A stretch of DNA of 64,000 nucleotides, taken from the NCBI GenBank assembly GCA_004794655.1, contig SMMW01000151.1:310001-374000 (forward strand), given 5' to 3'. This DNA comes from Marisa cornuarietis. Lineage: Eukaryota; Mollusca; Gastropoda; Architaenioglossa; Ampullariidae. Numbering within the stretch: the first letter of the stretch is position 1; each line of letters starts with the position of its first letter. Shown here piece after piece: positions 9,801 through 22,900 of the stretch. The notes under the pieces are model-generated. The model did no database searches. It was not told the origin of the DNA and worked only from the letters and a program-made list of their open reading frames with translations. The translations under genes and the position numbers were made by a program.

Positions 9801-12800
9801 AGGGGTGGCATATGGTCACACAGTATAGATGCTTGGGCTTGACATTGGCTGTGCAAGCACAAGAGTTAGTTACCCTGGAATGCATGAAAATACCCTATTT
9901 TGAAAACAAAAAAACGAAACAGACATATAAGAACAGTACAAACTATCATGAAGTACAAATGGGATTTTTTTTTAAAAAAAGAGCCTTCTATATACAAGAT
10001 TGTGCAGCGCGAAGGATTGTGATGGTAAATTTTACATTTCTAAACCTCTCGTCACAGTTTATGGGCTAATAGAGATACACCTGTTTGGAAATGCATCAGC
10101 TAGCATAACTTTGGATTTTCTCCATGTTTCATGTTTGTAATATATGTTTAAAAAGTATAATAGCAGTGCGCATATATATATGTATATATATTACTTGTCT
10201 AAGGTGCAGCTGCATGCAGTAGGTTAATTATGCATAAAAGAGTTAGAATGAGTTAGAGGGTTAACTTCTCCCCTACAGCAGGAAAGAATGGTTCAACCCA
10301 ATACTTGTTAGACCAGTTACAAGCGAAGCCTAACCACTCCTCGCTCCTCGCCTCTCTGCTCCCAGGTCTAACCATTCTTACCTGCCAAATAAGAATAGAA
10401 TCTACTGTAGGATTTCATCACTTTTATTTATTATTACTATATTTAGTAAAGTGCAAAGCATGTACAACTGCAAAGAATAGCTGAGTCACCACTATTTGGA
10501 ATAGCAAAATCATCTGTTTGTATGTGTCTTGCAGGTGTCGTAATAATACCGGTCTTAAAGCGACTTTTAAAGTATGACTGTGTTGTGCTAGTTAAGCAGT
10601 TTCGACCACCTGTTGGCACAGTCACCATTGAGTTTCCTGCAGGTATGACATTAATTATACCTTCCCACAAACACAGTTTAATAGTCTGTAAAAATAAAAA
10701 TCTGCATTATCTGTTGGTAAAATTTGGTAATTAGCACTGTTTGAGTTGATGTTAAAGCCAAGTACACTTTTTGGATTTGTTGTGTTTGTAGTGCCTATTG
10801 TACCAATCTGCATTATTTTCTGACATCATCAAAATTGTGTTCGAATGTTTACTTGCCTGTAGCTTTTATTAATTCCTCTGCTAATATCAACTTTCTCGTC
10901 ACTGTTAATCTTCTTTGGCTAACATCATCACAGTTTCTTCATTTTTACAAGTTGTCCCTGGGATAGACTTTACATCAGTCCCAAATAGTCATGCGTTTCA
11001 ACATTGTACTGCAATTTCTGCTTTGTAATCATCTGGATATTCTGACGCTTTGATCTATGTGTTAGATCATTGATCTGTTCTGCTCCAGTCCAGTGACTGT
11101 AGATCTGTCTCATTGACATCTTGGTCTATGAATGTCATCCGACAGAAGAATGACCTGGCATTCCCATTAACTTAACAGAGCCATGGGAATTTTGTCTGTC
11201 TTGTGTTTTTGTGTTTGTAAAGCGCGGAGAGCCTGGCTTTGGCTGGGAGAACGTGCTATAAAAGTTCACACCATTATTATTATTTAGTAAAACATGGAGA
11301 GAATGGCGGAAACTAATCAAAAGAAACCAACACTGTAATGAGGTTGTGAAGATTGAGTGTCTTTTCTGTCAGGCAATATGGAAAAAAACACTACGCAATT
11401 AATGTAAGGGACTACATTTTACTATACTTCCCATCTGGTCTGAATTATTTGACATTTACATAGATTGTTCTGTGATGTGTTTATTACATTTTGATGTCCT
11501 TATTTAATTTTACTTGTCTGTGACATATAACATTTGCTAATGGCTTTTCTGCCCCAGGACTGATAGACAAAGGGGAAAGTGCCCAGGAGTGTGCTGTCCG
11601 AGAACTGAAGGAAGAGACAGGGTTCACAGGTGTAGTGAAACACATCTCACCATGTGAGTGGCAGTTGACAGTGGCCTTAGTAATTTGCAGATCTTGCTCA
11701 GTTTCTTGCATAGTTCTGGTGACTTTCTTTGGCTGTAAACTATATAACAGTTACAGCACTTATATGTACAAGCAAGTCTCATGATATTTAATATCTTGAG
11801 ATGCTGTACGCTTTTTAATTCTAGCAGAGAGAAAGGATTCCACTTTCCCCATCCGTTGTGTGGTTTGTGTATTTTAGAGATATTTTTATGATTGCAGGTA
11901 CCACTGTTGATCCTGGATTGTCAAGCTGCACAGTAAAGATGGTTACTGTGGAGGTAATATTGATAAAAGCATTTTTTTTTTAACAATACCTCATGCAGAG
12001 CTGTTAACCTATACTATTTTTCCATGTTTTATGTGAATAACGAGGCGGAGTGTAGAAAAATACTGATTTTAAATACAGAATATGGAAAAATAGATTTGCT
12101 GAAATAATTTGTTCAGCTTTGAGTAAACAGCTCTGCCTCTTCTAGAAACATAATTACTGTGAAGATGGTGTTAATGGGAGCTACTTTTCTTCTGGTACCT
12201 CCTGTAGGAAAGATGGTTAGTATGGAGGAAGTACAAATAGAAGCTACTTTTTTATTGCTGCATTGGTTTCTTCTGAACAGAGTATTTTGTAGTGATGAAC
12301 ATTTATGTGAGTTTTTTATGTCTTTGATAGCTCATTTGTGAAAGCTTTTTAGAATTCACAGAAGTAAGCCTGCATTTGCTTATGCTGGCTTTGTATATAT
12401 GGTATTCAGTCTGAAGACATGTTATTTGGAGAGGACCAGTTTCTTCTCACCTTCAGAAGGAGGCAGTCATAATCAGAAAATTTTGAGGGGGGTGGGGGAA
12501 TTGGTGTTTTACGCTGAGCAACCTACTAAGGCTCTATCACAGCAAGGCAAACAGGCCTGTAAACAGATGCCACATGCAGAGAAAGAGCAGCGTGCCCGAG
12601 ACGAGAGCTGAACCCAGGACAGCCAACCTTCACTGTATTGGTGACAATGCGCTAACCGTTGTGCCACCATGCCACCCATAGGATAGTAGGGCATGAAGAA
12701 CATTTGTTAAATGTTCCAGTATTTGCTTTTGTGCAAGAAATTGAAATGAGAGACAATAAGGGCCACCTTTGGCTTTTTTAATTCTTTCTGTGAAACAATG

Positions 12801-14112
12801 CTGCTAGCTGTCCTTTATTTTGGAGAATGCCTGAAGGTGTGCACAAGATTTTCTCAGTAAGAGAAGAAACATACAGCATCTGGTGTTCAGGTTAAGACTG
12901 TAGTGAACTGTCACATCGTTGTCAACGCATGTGCTTCTTTTTGCAGATTGATGGCGATCTTGCTGAAAATTACAACCCACGCAAACATTTAGGTGAGCAT
13001 TTACTATGAACCAACAGTTTCATGTTAGTACTGCAGCTTGTCAGTCCAAGAAGTTTGACACAGATGAAATGGCAGATTGAAGGTTGTCCTATAATAGCAG
13101 TAGAAAGCATTTGTGGGACAAATTACCCTGGCTAATTGTTTATTTTTTCTAGGGGGAGGGAGCACCGGCATTCATGCTTGTGTGTCATATAATCCTTGAG
13201 TAAATTATCACACTTATTTATCGTAGTCCAGGGCATTCTAGTACCCCTGTGAAGACTGGTCCGTGTTTTTCATTGTTATCCCAGGAATCGGTTGTGAACT
13301 ATTTTGCTCAGTCCATCATTTTTGACATGTGATTAATTCTATGATGATAAGGCTCATTTTACTGCAATTGTTTTTCCCCGTCACTCTGGCATCATTGCGA
13401 TCTTCTGGATGATGAAACCATTTGTCTTGCTCTAACAAATTTCTCTGCTGTGACAACAGAAGAGGGAGGTATGTTCTTTATAAAAAATAACTATGAGAAT
13501 GTACAGTATGTATTCAAACATTTCCTTGTCCTCTCACTGTCCTTGATGTACCACTTTATAAATGAAATCTTAGTATATTGTGTCTGTGTTCTGCAGTCAC
13601 AAGACTACTGCCATGATTATAGTGATGATTCAAAGACCTGATAGACCCAAGCGTCTTTATGTTCTTAATGCCTTTGTGAATTTTTCTTGTTGCAGAATTC
13701 ATAGAAGTGGTACAGATCCCAATAGACACCCTATTAGACAGACTGAACAGTGAGTAGTGTTTGAACATTTAGCATTTAAACTGAATATCAAAACAAATTT
13801 ATTGAGTGTTAAAGACAATGACTGTATCATAGAACAACTAAGTTTTGCCAAGACATCCTTGAAAATCTTTAACAGTTTTAATTTTGCTTTTCCAAAACTA
13901 ATGATCCATAGTTCAGATCTTTTCAGATATTAATTATATATCACAATAAGCCACACCAGTCTACCGCATTCTTCATTAACAGGTCTTGTCACTTGTAATG
14001 GGATTTTTATCTTTCAGCTCTTCTCAACAATGGTGTCATTGTGCATTCCATTGTATACACCTATGCCATTGCTTGTGCACAGACAGCCAAGCCCAAGATT
14101 GTTATCCCATAA
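6885..14112 (+). CDS. NUDT5: ADP-sugar pyrophosphatase (NUDT5-like), nine exons
   Basis: Exons 6885-6941, 8411-8478, 9693-9742, 10535-10642, 11558-11653, 11898-11953, 12947-12992, 13696-13749 and 14018-14112 join in frame to 209 codons plus TAA. Human NUDT5 is 219 aa. Every junction is GT/AG with matching phase. The family hydrolyses ADP-ribose and related ADP-sugars to AMP and sugar phosphate, and also handles oxidised nucleotides. The Nudix box is intact at residues 95-117: G95, E101, R109-E110, E113-E114, G116. The preceding [16 protein letters not shown] (80-95) and the N-terminal W26 and TWES (43-46) match NUDT5 substrate-site regions. The start ATG has A at -3 and G at +4. Introns contain two hAT MITEs, a LINE tail and a SINE-like repeat, none disrupting exons. 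It converges with UBE2N. Confidence 0.96.
7621..7775. mobile_element. hAT-like MITE with 8-bp duplication CATTACAC
   Basis: The element lies in NUDT5 intron 1. Its left end CCACTTTTCTCAACC pairs with the right end GGTTGAGAAACGCTG as an imperfect inverted repeat. It is flanked by perfect direct copies of CATTACAC (7613-7620 and 7776-7783). The 8-bp duplication and CTCAACC-type ends indicate hAT. It is 155 bp and non-coding. Confidence 0.8.
9405..9592. mobile_element. hAT-like MITE, CAGNGGTTTTCAAACT family
   Basis: The element lies in NUDT5 intron 2. Its ends CAGTGGTTTTCAAACT and AGTTTGAAAACCTCTG form a near-perfect inverted repeat. Flanks TATAAAAG and GTATAAAG look like an 8-bp duplication with drift. 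It is a shorter, oppositely oriented relative of the element at 39039-39357, sharing the internal AATTCGAATTGAC segment. Confidence 0.78.
11214..11285 (+). mobile_element. solo LINE/SINE 3' tail
   Basis: TTTGTAAAGCGCGGAGAG, then GTGCTATAAAAGTTC and ATTATTATTATT, in NUDT5 intron 4. It has the typical end of CR1/L2-like elements and their dependent SINEs; only the tail is present. Confidence 0.6.
12503..12690 (-). mobile_element. tRNA-derived SINE-like repeat
   Basis: On the minus strand, 12690 to about 12595 reads like a decayed tRNA head: TGGCACAACGGTTAGCGC (A-box region), then CTGGGTTCAGCTC (B-box region). It runs into a body whose complement holds the core TACTAAGGCTCTATCACAGC at 12503-12549. 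Related cores occur at 15.2, 33.7 and 60.8 kb. It lies in NUDT5 intron 6. No intact tRNA fold is claimed. Confidence 0.6.
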
Positions 14113-14677
14113 TTCTCAAGGAACTAGTGTTTTGCATGATGCCTTAATGCATCCATTGATGAGTCACTTGTTGGCCTTTCCCTGAAGGAAGGTGCAACTG
14201 TTGCCCAGAGACAGCAACTGCCGTTTTGGGTGGCAAGTAAAGTTTACATGATGTACTGGAGAACGTGAAATATTTCTAGTGCAAGAATGGTTTGTGCATC
14301 AAGATGCAAGTCATCATTGAAAACATCAGTGGCAGCATTTCAAAACTGTTACTTTTTTAGCAAGCTGAAGTTTGGCCATCCATGTGTTATTAACGAAGGT
14401 ACTTTTTATTGCCTTGGGTAAGAGGCATAGTTGCTTAGCTTGCATATGCTTATGAAACTATAGTTGCTGAATCTTACATCACCCAATAGATCCAACCAAT
14501 TCCACAAATTCAGGACAAATGAGACTGGCATTTTGTGTTGAACTTTCATTATTTTCTAGTTTTTTCTTTTTCTTTTTTTAGGGTATGCATGCATTAAGTT
14601 TTGCTTGTTTGTAGGAAAAAATATATACAATGGCTGCATCCAATAGTGGTTTTTGAATTTTTTTTGCTGAGAATAAA
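14113..14677 (+). other. probable NUDT5 3' UTR
   Basis: The stretch after the NUDT5 stop is AT-rich and non-coding. It reaches an AATAAA at 14672-14677, a plausible polyadenylation signal. The real cleavage site cannot be fixed from sequence. Confidence 0.4.
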
Positions 14678-15210
14678 TTACTTATTTTGAAGACATTTTG
14701 CTCACCAAGTAAACTGAAGAATTAATGTAAACATTTATTCTAATTGTGTAACATGATGGTACCCTCCTTCCCAGCAAGTACTCGTCTTTTGCTTTCTTTT
14801 AGGGACCTTTCATTGTTATGCTTGCTGTATGTGCATTGCTTTTACCAGATTAATGAGCCCTGGTGATTCACTCCATCCTTACAGATTATGAAGTTAATTA
14901 AACAAGATGGTTCTACACAGAGAAACTAGAAATGCGTTAAAATACGTATTTTGTTGACCGATCTTGATGGTGACTGTCTCATTTGTGAATGCAATCTTCT
15001 TAAACTTTCTCCCTGCCATACAGAATGGTTGGATCATTCCAAGGTGTTTTCCTCTATATCTTTAAACATTTCGATTGATGTTCCAGAATCCTTGATGCAT
15101 CAATAAGTAGCTGAGGAAAAAGAGCTGAAACAAACTGCTAAAAAACAATGGGGAAAGGAGAGTTGTATAGTCTAAGTCAGTTTCATGCCAATAAACACAG
15201 ACAATTGTTT

Positions 15211-15430
15211 GTGTTTTACGGCATGCCAGCAACTAAGGCTATATCAGGACGAGAAAAAAATAGTGATACATCAAAAAGTCAGGAAACAAAACCCCCTGAT
15301 GATACGATAACATCCTTATCAGTAAAAGCCAACATAAGAAAAAGGATAATTTAAAAGGGTAGATAATATGTAAGAAGGATATTGTGGCCTAAAAGGCCAG
15401 GGTTAAACCAAAATCTAACAGAACAAAACC
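15211..15430 (+). repeat. SINE-like interspersed repeat, copy A
   Basis: It starts with GTTTTACGGCATGCCAGC, followed by AACTAAGGCTATATCAGG, and runs through a body ending near GTGGCCTAAAAGGCC. The minus strand at 33540-33755 carries a diverged copy over the same length, with the shared core and the shared GGCC-A/T-AAAAGGCC segment. No coding capacity. Confidence 0.6.
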
Positions 15431-16736
15431 ATTAAATCCAATAACAGACCCCTATCCTCCTTAAAAAAGAAAAAAAAACAGCTGCCAATAGATGGGCCTA
15501 AACAAGGAAAACAAAAAGCCTGCTGGAGACAGGACAAATAATTAAAACGTACAGCAGTAAAAAAAAAAAAGTTCCCTGATACCAAGGGCAAACTGGTGGG
15601 GGTTCACCTAATAAAAGGTAGGAATGCATGATATAGGTGTGTCCCATTCTGTCTGCTAAGTGCTACCACATCTTGCCTCACAGAGCGCCATGGGCGTGGG
15701 TGGTCAGAAAACCAGGGAAGGGTGGTAACTTGTTCTGGCTTTGTGTCCCAGTGGCATTGCCACAGGAACTGAACATATGCTTGCCTTCAAATGACAACAG
15801 AGATTGCAATTTACCAGGAAACTGGATGCAGCCTGGTCTGCTCAAACATTTTATGAAGCTCGACCATAAGAGGTTGATCAAAACGACTGGTCACCTGAGT
15901 GTGCTGGCAATGGTTGTTCAGAGCTGACGGAACAATGAACCTGCCTAATGTCTGGAAGTTGACTGTGGACATCTTCACTTTGTGAAGCTTCTTCCCGTTG
16001 CATTGTAGTAGTTTAAATGACAGAGTAAGCTACACGCAATTTTTCATCTTTAACACCTATGCCCTCCTGCAGCCATGCAGTGACTCTCCCTTGGTCGACA
16101 GTATTTTGTCGTCTCAGTAAAAAGGTGGAAAGAACCAGCAATAAACCCTCCCAGGTCTCTAAAATTACTGATTTGTGTTGACGACGGACAGGGAATGCAC
16201 TGCATATTTTTTGTTTACTTTTTGCCTTGTCATATGGACATGCTGCGATTGCATGCATATTTTTTGGGGGGGTTCAATGACCTTTTTTTGCTTGACTGCT
16301 GTACTGTGCATACAAAAGACCAAACTGGATTGTCAAGTTCACTCTGTTCACCCACACAAATTCACTAAAAAGATTTTGAAGGAACTGTTCACTGTTGGTA
16401 CAAACATGATTAATAATATAGAAAATATGAAGATGACCTTTCCATTATTTTGAGCGTATTTAAATCTCTAAATGGCCCCTAGGGGCTACCCATGTTATGG
16501 ATAATGCTTTAAACCAGTCTCGCCCAACCTGAGGCATAAAAAAGCACACATAGCACAAATAAAGAGGGGTGTTGCCAAACTGTTAAAAACCACCACTGAT
16601 GCAGTAGCTGCAGGATCAAACAGCCTTAAAATTTTATCAACCCATTGCTATGAGATTATCTGCAGACCTCTTGGGTCCACACTTAATTTTCAGCTTTCAA
16701 TCCATAGCTATCCTATGCACCCACACTTTATCCTGT

Positions 16737-17153
16737 ATGGATTACGAATCCCAGACACTTAATCCTCAATGAAATTTCAACTAAAAAAATTATTAAGTGA
16801 ATGAAAACTTTAATTCAAATAATTATTTTCATGTAAACATCAAAATAAGTTTGACAATTAAAATAATACTCAACTTCAACATTTGTAACATTAGTTCATA
16901 GTTTTTACAGCCAGTGGTCTGCTCCTGGTCAGTATGGCCTTGGAACTGGCTGGTTATGTTAGGGAGTCCACCTAGTATCGCCTAGAGGGTAGATCGCTAA
17001 TTGTAAACCCAGAGTTACCACGCGACACATTTCTCTTACGGTTACAATATTTCAAGTTCACAAAATAGCAGTTTTGAGTGTTGTGTCGTGATTTGGGGGC
17101 ATTTTTTGAGGATTAAGTGTCTGGGGATTAAATGTCCGGTCACCATGGATTAC
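16737..17153. mobile_element. MULE-like element with 9-bp duplication ATGGATTAC
   Basis: Direct copies of ATGGATTAC (16737-16745 and 17145-17153) flank a 399-bp non-coding element. Near the left end is CCCAGACACTTAATCCTCA; near the right end is its complement TGAGGATTAAGTGTCTGGG, followed by GATTAAATGTCCGGTCACC. The left end appears to have lost the outer part. A 9-bp duplication is typical of Mutator-type elements. Confidence 0.6.
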
Positions 17154-17264
17154 ATTTATGGTACTCAGTTTTTGCATTAAATTTGTTTTTCTTTCAATAT
17201 AAGGACCACATCCTATTCAGTGTTTGAATTTTGACATTACCAATCTGGTAACTTTAAACAAACT

Positions 17265-17682
17265 TTAAGGCCAGACACGTCCCCCCAGATTGTTGTTCTT
17301 ACAGTTTGTTAACTTCAAAGCTTTTCAACTTTATATTGACACATGCGACAGACCTGAAATTTTGTTGAGTTTTTCTTTATACATATCTTAACAATTCTAA
17401 AGAGGTTTTTTTCAAGAAATATTTAGTAGTAACACTGTTTTAAATCAAAATTTCTTAAATTTTAACACACCATTTTACCAAAAAATTCATTAAAAATTTA
17501 GTTGATTTTGCTAATTTCTCTCTATACAGTTGTAGATTGTTCCTTTAGTCAACCATTTAAAAAAGAATTTTGAGTCTACTCACAAAACTTCCATTCAAGG
17601 GCAAGCAAGTTGGTATATAAAAAAATAGCGATATCTTGTAAAACGTAATTTTTGTTGGGGGGGGGGGATGTCTGACCTTTAA
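17265..17682. mobile_element. possible piggyBac-like MITE
   Basis: Imperfect inverted ends: TTTAAGGCCAGACACGTCCC on the left, and the complement of TTAAAGGTCAGACATCCC on the right. TTAA at both borders would suit piggyBac-type insertion. The inside is AT-rich and non-coding. Mismatches in the ends keep this tentative. Confidence 0.35.
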
Positions 17683-19979
17683 CTTGTTATTCACGAATTT
17701 CAGAAAACAAAAGCATCAGTGTATCCCCTTTCACACAGATAAAAACAAAAACAAGTTTGAATATTTATCATTTCTTACTGGATTTGTAAACAATGCACAA
17801 AACAAGCTGGTGACCATTCAGCATCAGACAAACTCTATGCGTCGATGAGTTTAGAAAAGAAGACAGACTGGCAAGCAGTTGACTCACCAGTTTCAAGTTC
17901 CCAACAGAGTCTCAAATTCTGCCTTAACTACTTTTATTACCCAACAAGAAAGGCAGCACTCAACCTCAACCCAAAGAAAATGTAAAGAGCTGAGTCACAT
18001 GTGCCTAACATTTGTAGGCAATCTGTTCTTCCAGAAGATTTTGAAAAGAAAGCCTCCCTGACTTGCCATTTGGCTTGAAACTATTTTGGGTGCAAGAACA
18101 TCATACAAATAAAACTGGGATGCAAAAATATGTATCCATAATTGCTGAATAGATTTGAACTATTACAGTGGCATCTGCAACAGCAAAATATTGATAAAAC
18201 TTGCGGAAGTTAAGAGACATCCACATAAGCATCTTCTTCAGTCACGTTACTTCATGTGCACAACCACTCAGCAAAACTGGACAACCACGCATCTACACCT
18301 GATCAACAAAAAGACTGCACACATCTAAAGAGTTATCAAAGTCAACAAAAAATAAGTGTGACCTGAAAACTGCTGTAACTCACGTACACATCAAAGAAAA
18401 AAAAAGTAGCTGAACGTTACAGAAATAAACATATCTTGTAATCAATAAAGAATTATGCTAAAGTTTATTTGAAAATTTTTGCAGCGATCATCAAAACAAT
18501 TCTCTTAACTTGGAGGCAAAACACCACCTAATAAAAGCCTATTCAGTGTTAATTTAACACCAGTAAACATGGGAAAGAACTGGTTCTGTGGAATGCCACA
18601 CACCTGAGGCTGTAGTTATGAAGCGAAATGGGAAACTGAAGAAGAAGCACCCTGTTTCCAAAGTTATAAAGCGATACCCAGACTCCACCGAAACTGTTTC
18701 TTGTTTCTTTACCCTAGGGCACCTCCACTATTTTATAACTATAGGTCCAGGAGTAAAACAGCATCTGTGAGGTCTGGATGCTGCTAACTTCAGAAACTAG
18801 ACTCTTGTCCATAAGTTCCCCATGTTGCCCAAGGGAAATGATTTACCTTTGCTTCAAAGCTACAGACCCAGCAGACAGGTCTGCAATAATGTTTCAAGCA
18901 AGAGAACAACAGACTTTTTAGAAGGCTGACCTTCTGCTGAAGAAAAGGGCAAAGCAGAGTCCATGACGATACCATCAGCATATATTCAAGAATGTGATAT
19001 ACATCCTATTAAATGCCTGCAAGATTCAAGGAGGTTTCTTAGCTGTTCGTTCATTTAGAAGTGGTAACATATCTCCAGCACTAAAGTATTCCTTCTCAAG
19101 AGATATCTATAAATGCACATCTGCCTGAGAAAAAATTTGATGGCAGATTTTAATACTTGCAAGCTCAGTGGTCCAGTAATGCATATTTTTTCCTAAACTG
19201 ATTAAAAGGCTGATCAACTCACCATCATCAAAGCAGCTGCAGAAAGCAAGAAATAAATTTATGCAGAAAGCTTGTAGTGCTGGTGACAGAGAGAAAGTTT
19301 CCAATACAAGACAGAATATGCTAGTTAAAATTAAAGCAACAAACTCACTAAAACATCCACTCAGTTAGCCATGTACCTGCACTACACTTCATCACAGTGA
19401 CACGCAAGAAAGCAGGCATGTAGACCAGTAACTGCTCCCTGACAAAACATTAACATGCAGCCAAATGAAACAGCAAGCTTACTGAAACACACATCTCCTA
19501 AACCACAAAGAGGTGGAATAATAAGAGGTTATCAAGTTAGGAAAGCCATTCAATAAATTATCACATCCTAGATGGAACAGTGACATAATCTTGATGTTAG
19601 CATATTTTTTGGGAGACTGTCAATATTTGCTCAAATTTCTAAACCAAAAACAAACAAAAAAATTGAAATCTTCCAAAAAAAAGGGGGTCACAAAAGTAGT
19701 ATTTGAGCGTGGGACCAAAAAAAAAAAGAAAAAGAAAAACCAAACAAACAATCAGTACAACAGTTCCATCATTGTTGAAAATTCTAGCACCCCACACTCT
19801 GTGCCAGGTGGTCAGGCAGCAATATGCAACCCAAACTATTCACAATTAAAAAAGAATCTCCACTTCTGCAGACACAGAACTCATCATCTGTATGACAGCC
19901 TCCTCCACGTCCATCCATGGTGTGAACTGTGTCTACAAAATGTGGGTTGGTCTAGAGAACAAATACAGCATGTTCATCT

Positions 19980-22900
19980 TCATTGCTTGTTGGACATGGC
20001 ATATGTTCTGGTAAATTGACGTGCTGCAACAGAGCATGATGGGTAGATTAATGTCACAACATGATGCTTCTTCAATGTTAGACAACCTTCAACTTTCAGT
20101 AAATAGACTTTTTAAAAAAGTTCATATTCAAACCTTGTTCAATTGCACTCTCCTCATCTTTCTTCCAAGCTTCTGCAACATTTGTATCCAGGGGGTCATC
20201 AGGGTTGGGAGCACTCAAAAGTGCTTGAATAGATAGCAAGACTGTACGAATCTGTAAAGCAGGGCTCCACTTGTCTGCAAGACAAAGAACAAACCTCATG
20301 TGATGATTACAGATATAAATATTCTAAAGGTAAGTGTGCATCAGTCAGCGCCAGTTGTAACTAGACAAGTAAGGCCAGTGTTTCTCTAAGTGAGCAAACA
20401 GCATGCTTCGAATTAAGACTGTTACCATATGCCATCTGGTGAAGTCAGAATTCCTGAATTTACTCTTGCTTTAAATTCTATAACCTAGTGGCTGCAGGAG
20501 CAGTATTCTATGTGGTTCGCAATGTCTGGGAAGCACAGAAGGAAAGAGAAACCCAATGCTTGTTCCTTGATCAATAGAGCCATCTATAATGTTTAAAATT
20601 ATTGGGCATCAGTAGGAAGTCTTGTAAAAAGTAAAACCTCAATAATCAATGGAGAAATCTCTTAAGTCTGCAAGCCATCGGTCATGTTACAGGAATCTAC
20701 GTGGCCAGCTAAAGCCCACAAATGTGTTCAAACGTAACATCTGACTTACCTTTCAATATATCAAGACATATTCTACCCAGTTTATCAATATTTGGGTGGT
20801 AGATACGAGTCATAAAACGAACTTTTGGAGCAGACATCGGATATTCTTCTGGTAAAAACAGTTCCAGATGAAAAACTCCTCCTTCATAGGGTGACTGTAA
20901 AAAGAGACAATAATTTAGGACACTTGTTTTTAGATGCTTGCAATCAATGCCTGTAAGATCTATCAATAATAAGAAAGCAAAAGTACAGAAACGAAGTAAC
21001 CATCAAGAATGGTTACACAATGCTCAATATATTTTAAAAAATGGTTACTTTCAGCAGCTTTTTTTTTAACTCTTAACATGTACATAACAGATATAGGGCA
21101 GTAAATGTGTAACCAAGAACATAGCACAAAAAATGCAGGCAAAGAAAATTATGCACAAGCACATATGCAAGACCAATTATATTTCTTGCCTACATGCGCA
21201 CTTCCTGTTTCTTTTTACTGATCAATGAAATAAAATTATCATACTTGGAGACAAGTACTCGGTTTTTTTTAAGACAACCCTAATATATATCCCTCACAAA
21301 AACTGCAAATCACTTTGTGAAGTATTAAATGAAAAGAACTACGTGTATCATTATCTTAGACTGCCTGCATACTATTTCACTCTAGATCATTTTACTTCAG
21401 TCTTCAAACAACAATCAAAATTTTTCTTTTAAAAAGCATGACTGAAAGAGATAGTCAAATGGCTATTTATCTTTAAATATTTTATCTGATGAAAGCACTG
21501 CTGCATAAGGGTTGGGACACATAAACCAAATACATTTAGGCAAACTTGTTTTTTTGAAAACAGAGGTTTTCCGAGCAAGCTTGCCAACTATTTCACATCA
21601 ATTTTTTTCCAGACAAAGTAAACGTTCAAGTATACTGTTTGGGAAACTGTGCACGACAATAGCTGATGACAAGTTTATGGATGCTGATCTGCTCAACAAG
21701 AGTGCGGGTGTGTGTGTGTATATATATATATATATCCATATCAAAGAATAAAATATCTGGTGCATACTTGTTTTCAACACTTTTCGAGACCTTCACAGTG
21801 TGGGTTTTTGATTTATCTTCTGCTGTGGTTGTATTCATAGACTAAGGAGTGATCAATTTATGGTGTAATTCTAGCACTGACCATACCGTTCTAGTAATAA
21901 AATCATTGCAAGACAAGTAAAATCTGTCATTTCAGCAGCTGTATCAAATTTGACTTTTGGCTGCATTAATCTCTTTGTATGATTACAAATTTACTGGCGA
22001 ATAATGCTGAAGTATTATAGACTGAGTTAAGTTACAACCATTAAAAAAGAAAATCCCAAATCACACCAACTGAGAAATCCTGCTTTGGGATACTATAACT
22101 AGCCCATGCTGTTACCGACTACACCACACAGGTTTCAACCACTGGTACACCTGCCTGCCTTTTTCATAACAGGACTGCCAGAACTAGCGGTCACAAAGAT
22201 CCTGTGGATTATACTACATGCTCTGAAATACTTGCATAGCGGAGGTGACATACACAGGGGCGTGTCTCACTGGCATCCATAACTCTCTCTCCGCAATCGT
22301 TACGACTGGCGCCAGTGAACTGACTATGACTACCCCCAACATGCTGTTGATTGCCTCCTGTGGTTCAATCCAGAAATTCTTGAACAGAATCTGGCTTTTA
22401 TAGTGATTGTAAAACTAACCTGATGATCGTACTACAAGAATTCGGCTATGTTTCAATGATTCTAAAACTAACCCATGCAACTGTAAGCACATCCATGTCA
22501 TTGGTGGGTGGCCTCATAAGAAAATAATAGCGATGTGTTCAATGTGTAAGTTATCATGATCAGCCTGAAAAATAGGAAAACACTTGTCATCGTACGTCCT
22601 CGATTCCAGAATTGATGACTGTATGCCGCTAGCATTTATCGTGCATGTTTGGTGTTCTTTGTGTAAAGCACTTGTTCATCTTAATGGTGGAGAAAGGTGC
22701 TATAGAAATCATCATTATTATTATTACACCTTCAGCATCGGTGCTTAGTACTTAGCTTTAGCGATATACTGACAAGTGTATGATTTTTCTCTTAATTTTG
22801 TGATTGTTTTACAAATTTATTGCGTCAGGAAAGAAGATATTGCCTCTGACAGCAAATATTTTAAACCAGCACACTGTAATTTTGATAAATGGTACATCCA

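Larger units (their letters stand above)
14678..19979. other. intergenic between converging NUDT5 and UBE2N
   Basis: No coding gene was recognised. The stretch contains a SINE-like repeat (15211-15430), a MULE-like element (16737-17153), a possible piggyBac-like element (17265-17682) and A-rich tracts near 19.6-19.75 kb. The part next to 19980 is presumably the UBE2N 3' UTR; minus-strand AATAAA candidates lie near 18463 and 17934. A 142-codon plus-strand open frame near 19.6-20.0 kb overlaps the terminal UBE2N exon in antisense and is Lys-rich from an A-tract, so it is not called. Confidence 0.5.

Noticed and set aside
12595..12690. tRNA gene on the minus strand
   Set aside because: A- and B-box-like words are present but decayed, with no full cloverleaf; better explained as a SINE head.
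16504..16530. CAGTCTCGCCCAACCTGAGG, resembling an end of the hAT MITE at 39.6 kb
   Set aside because: No matching second end or target duplication was found nearby.
19591..20019. 142-codon plus-strand open frame
   Set aside because: It is antisense to the last UBE2N exon and its Lys-rich part comes from an A-tract.
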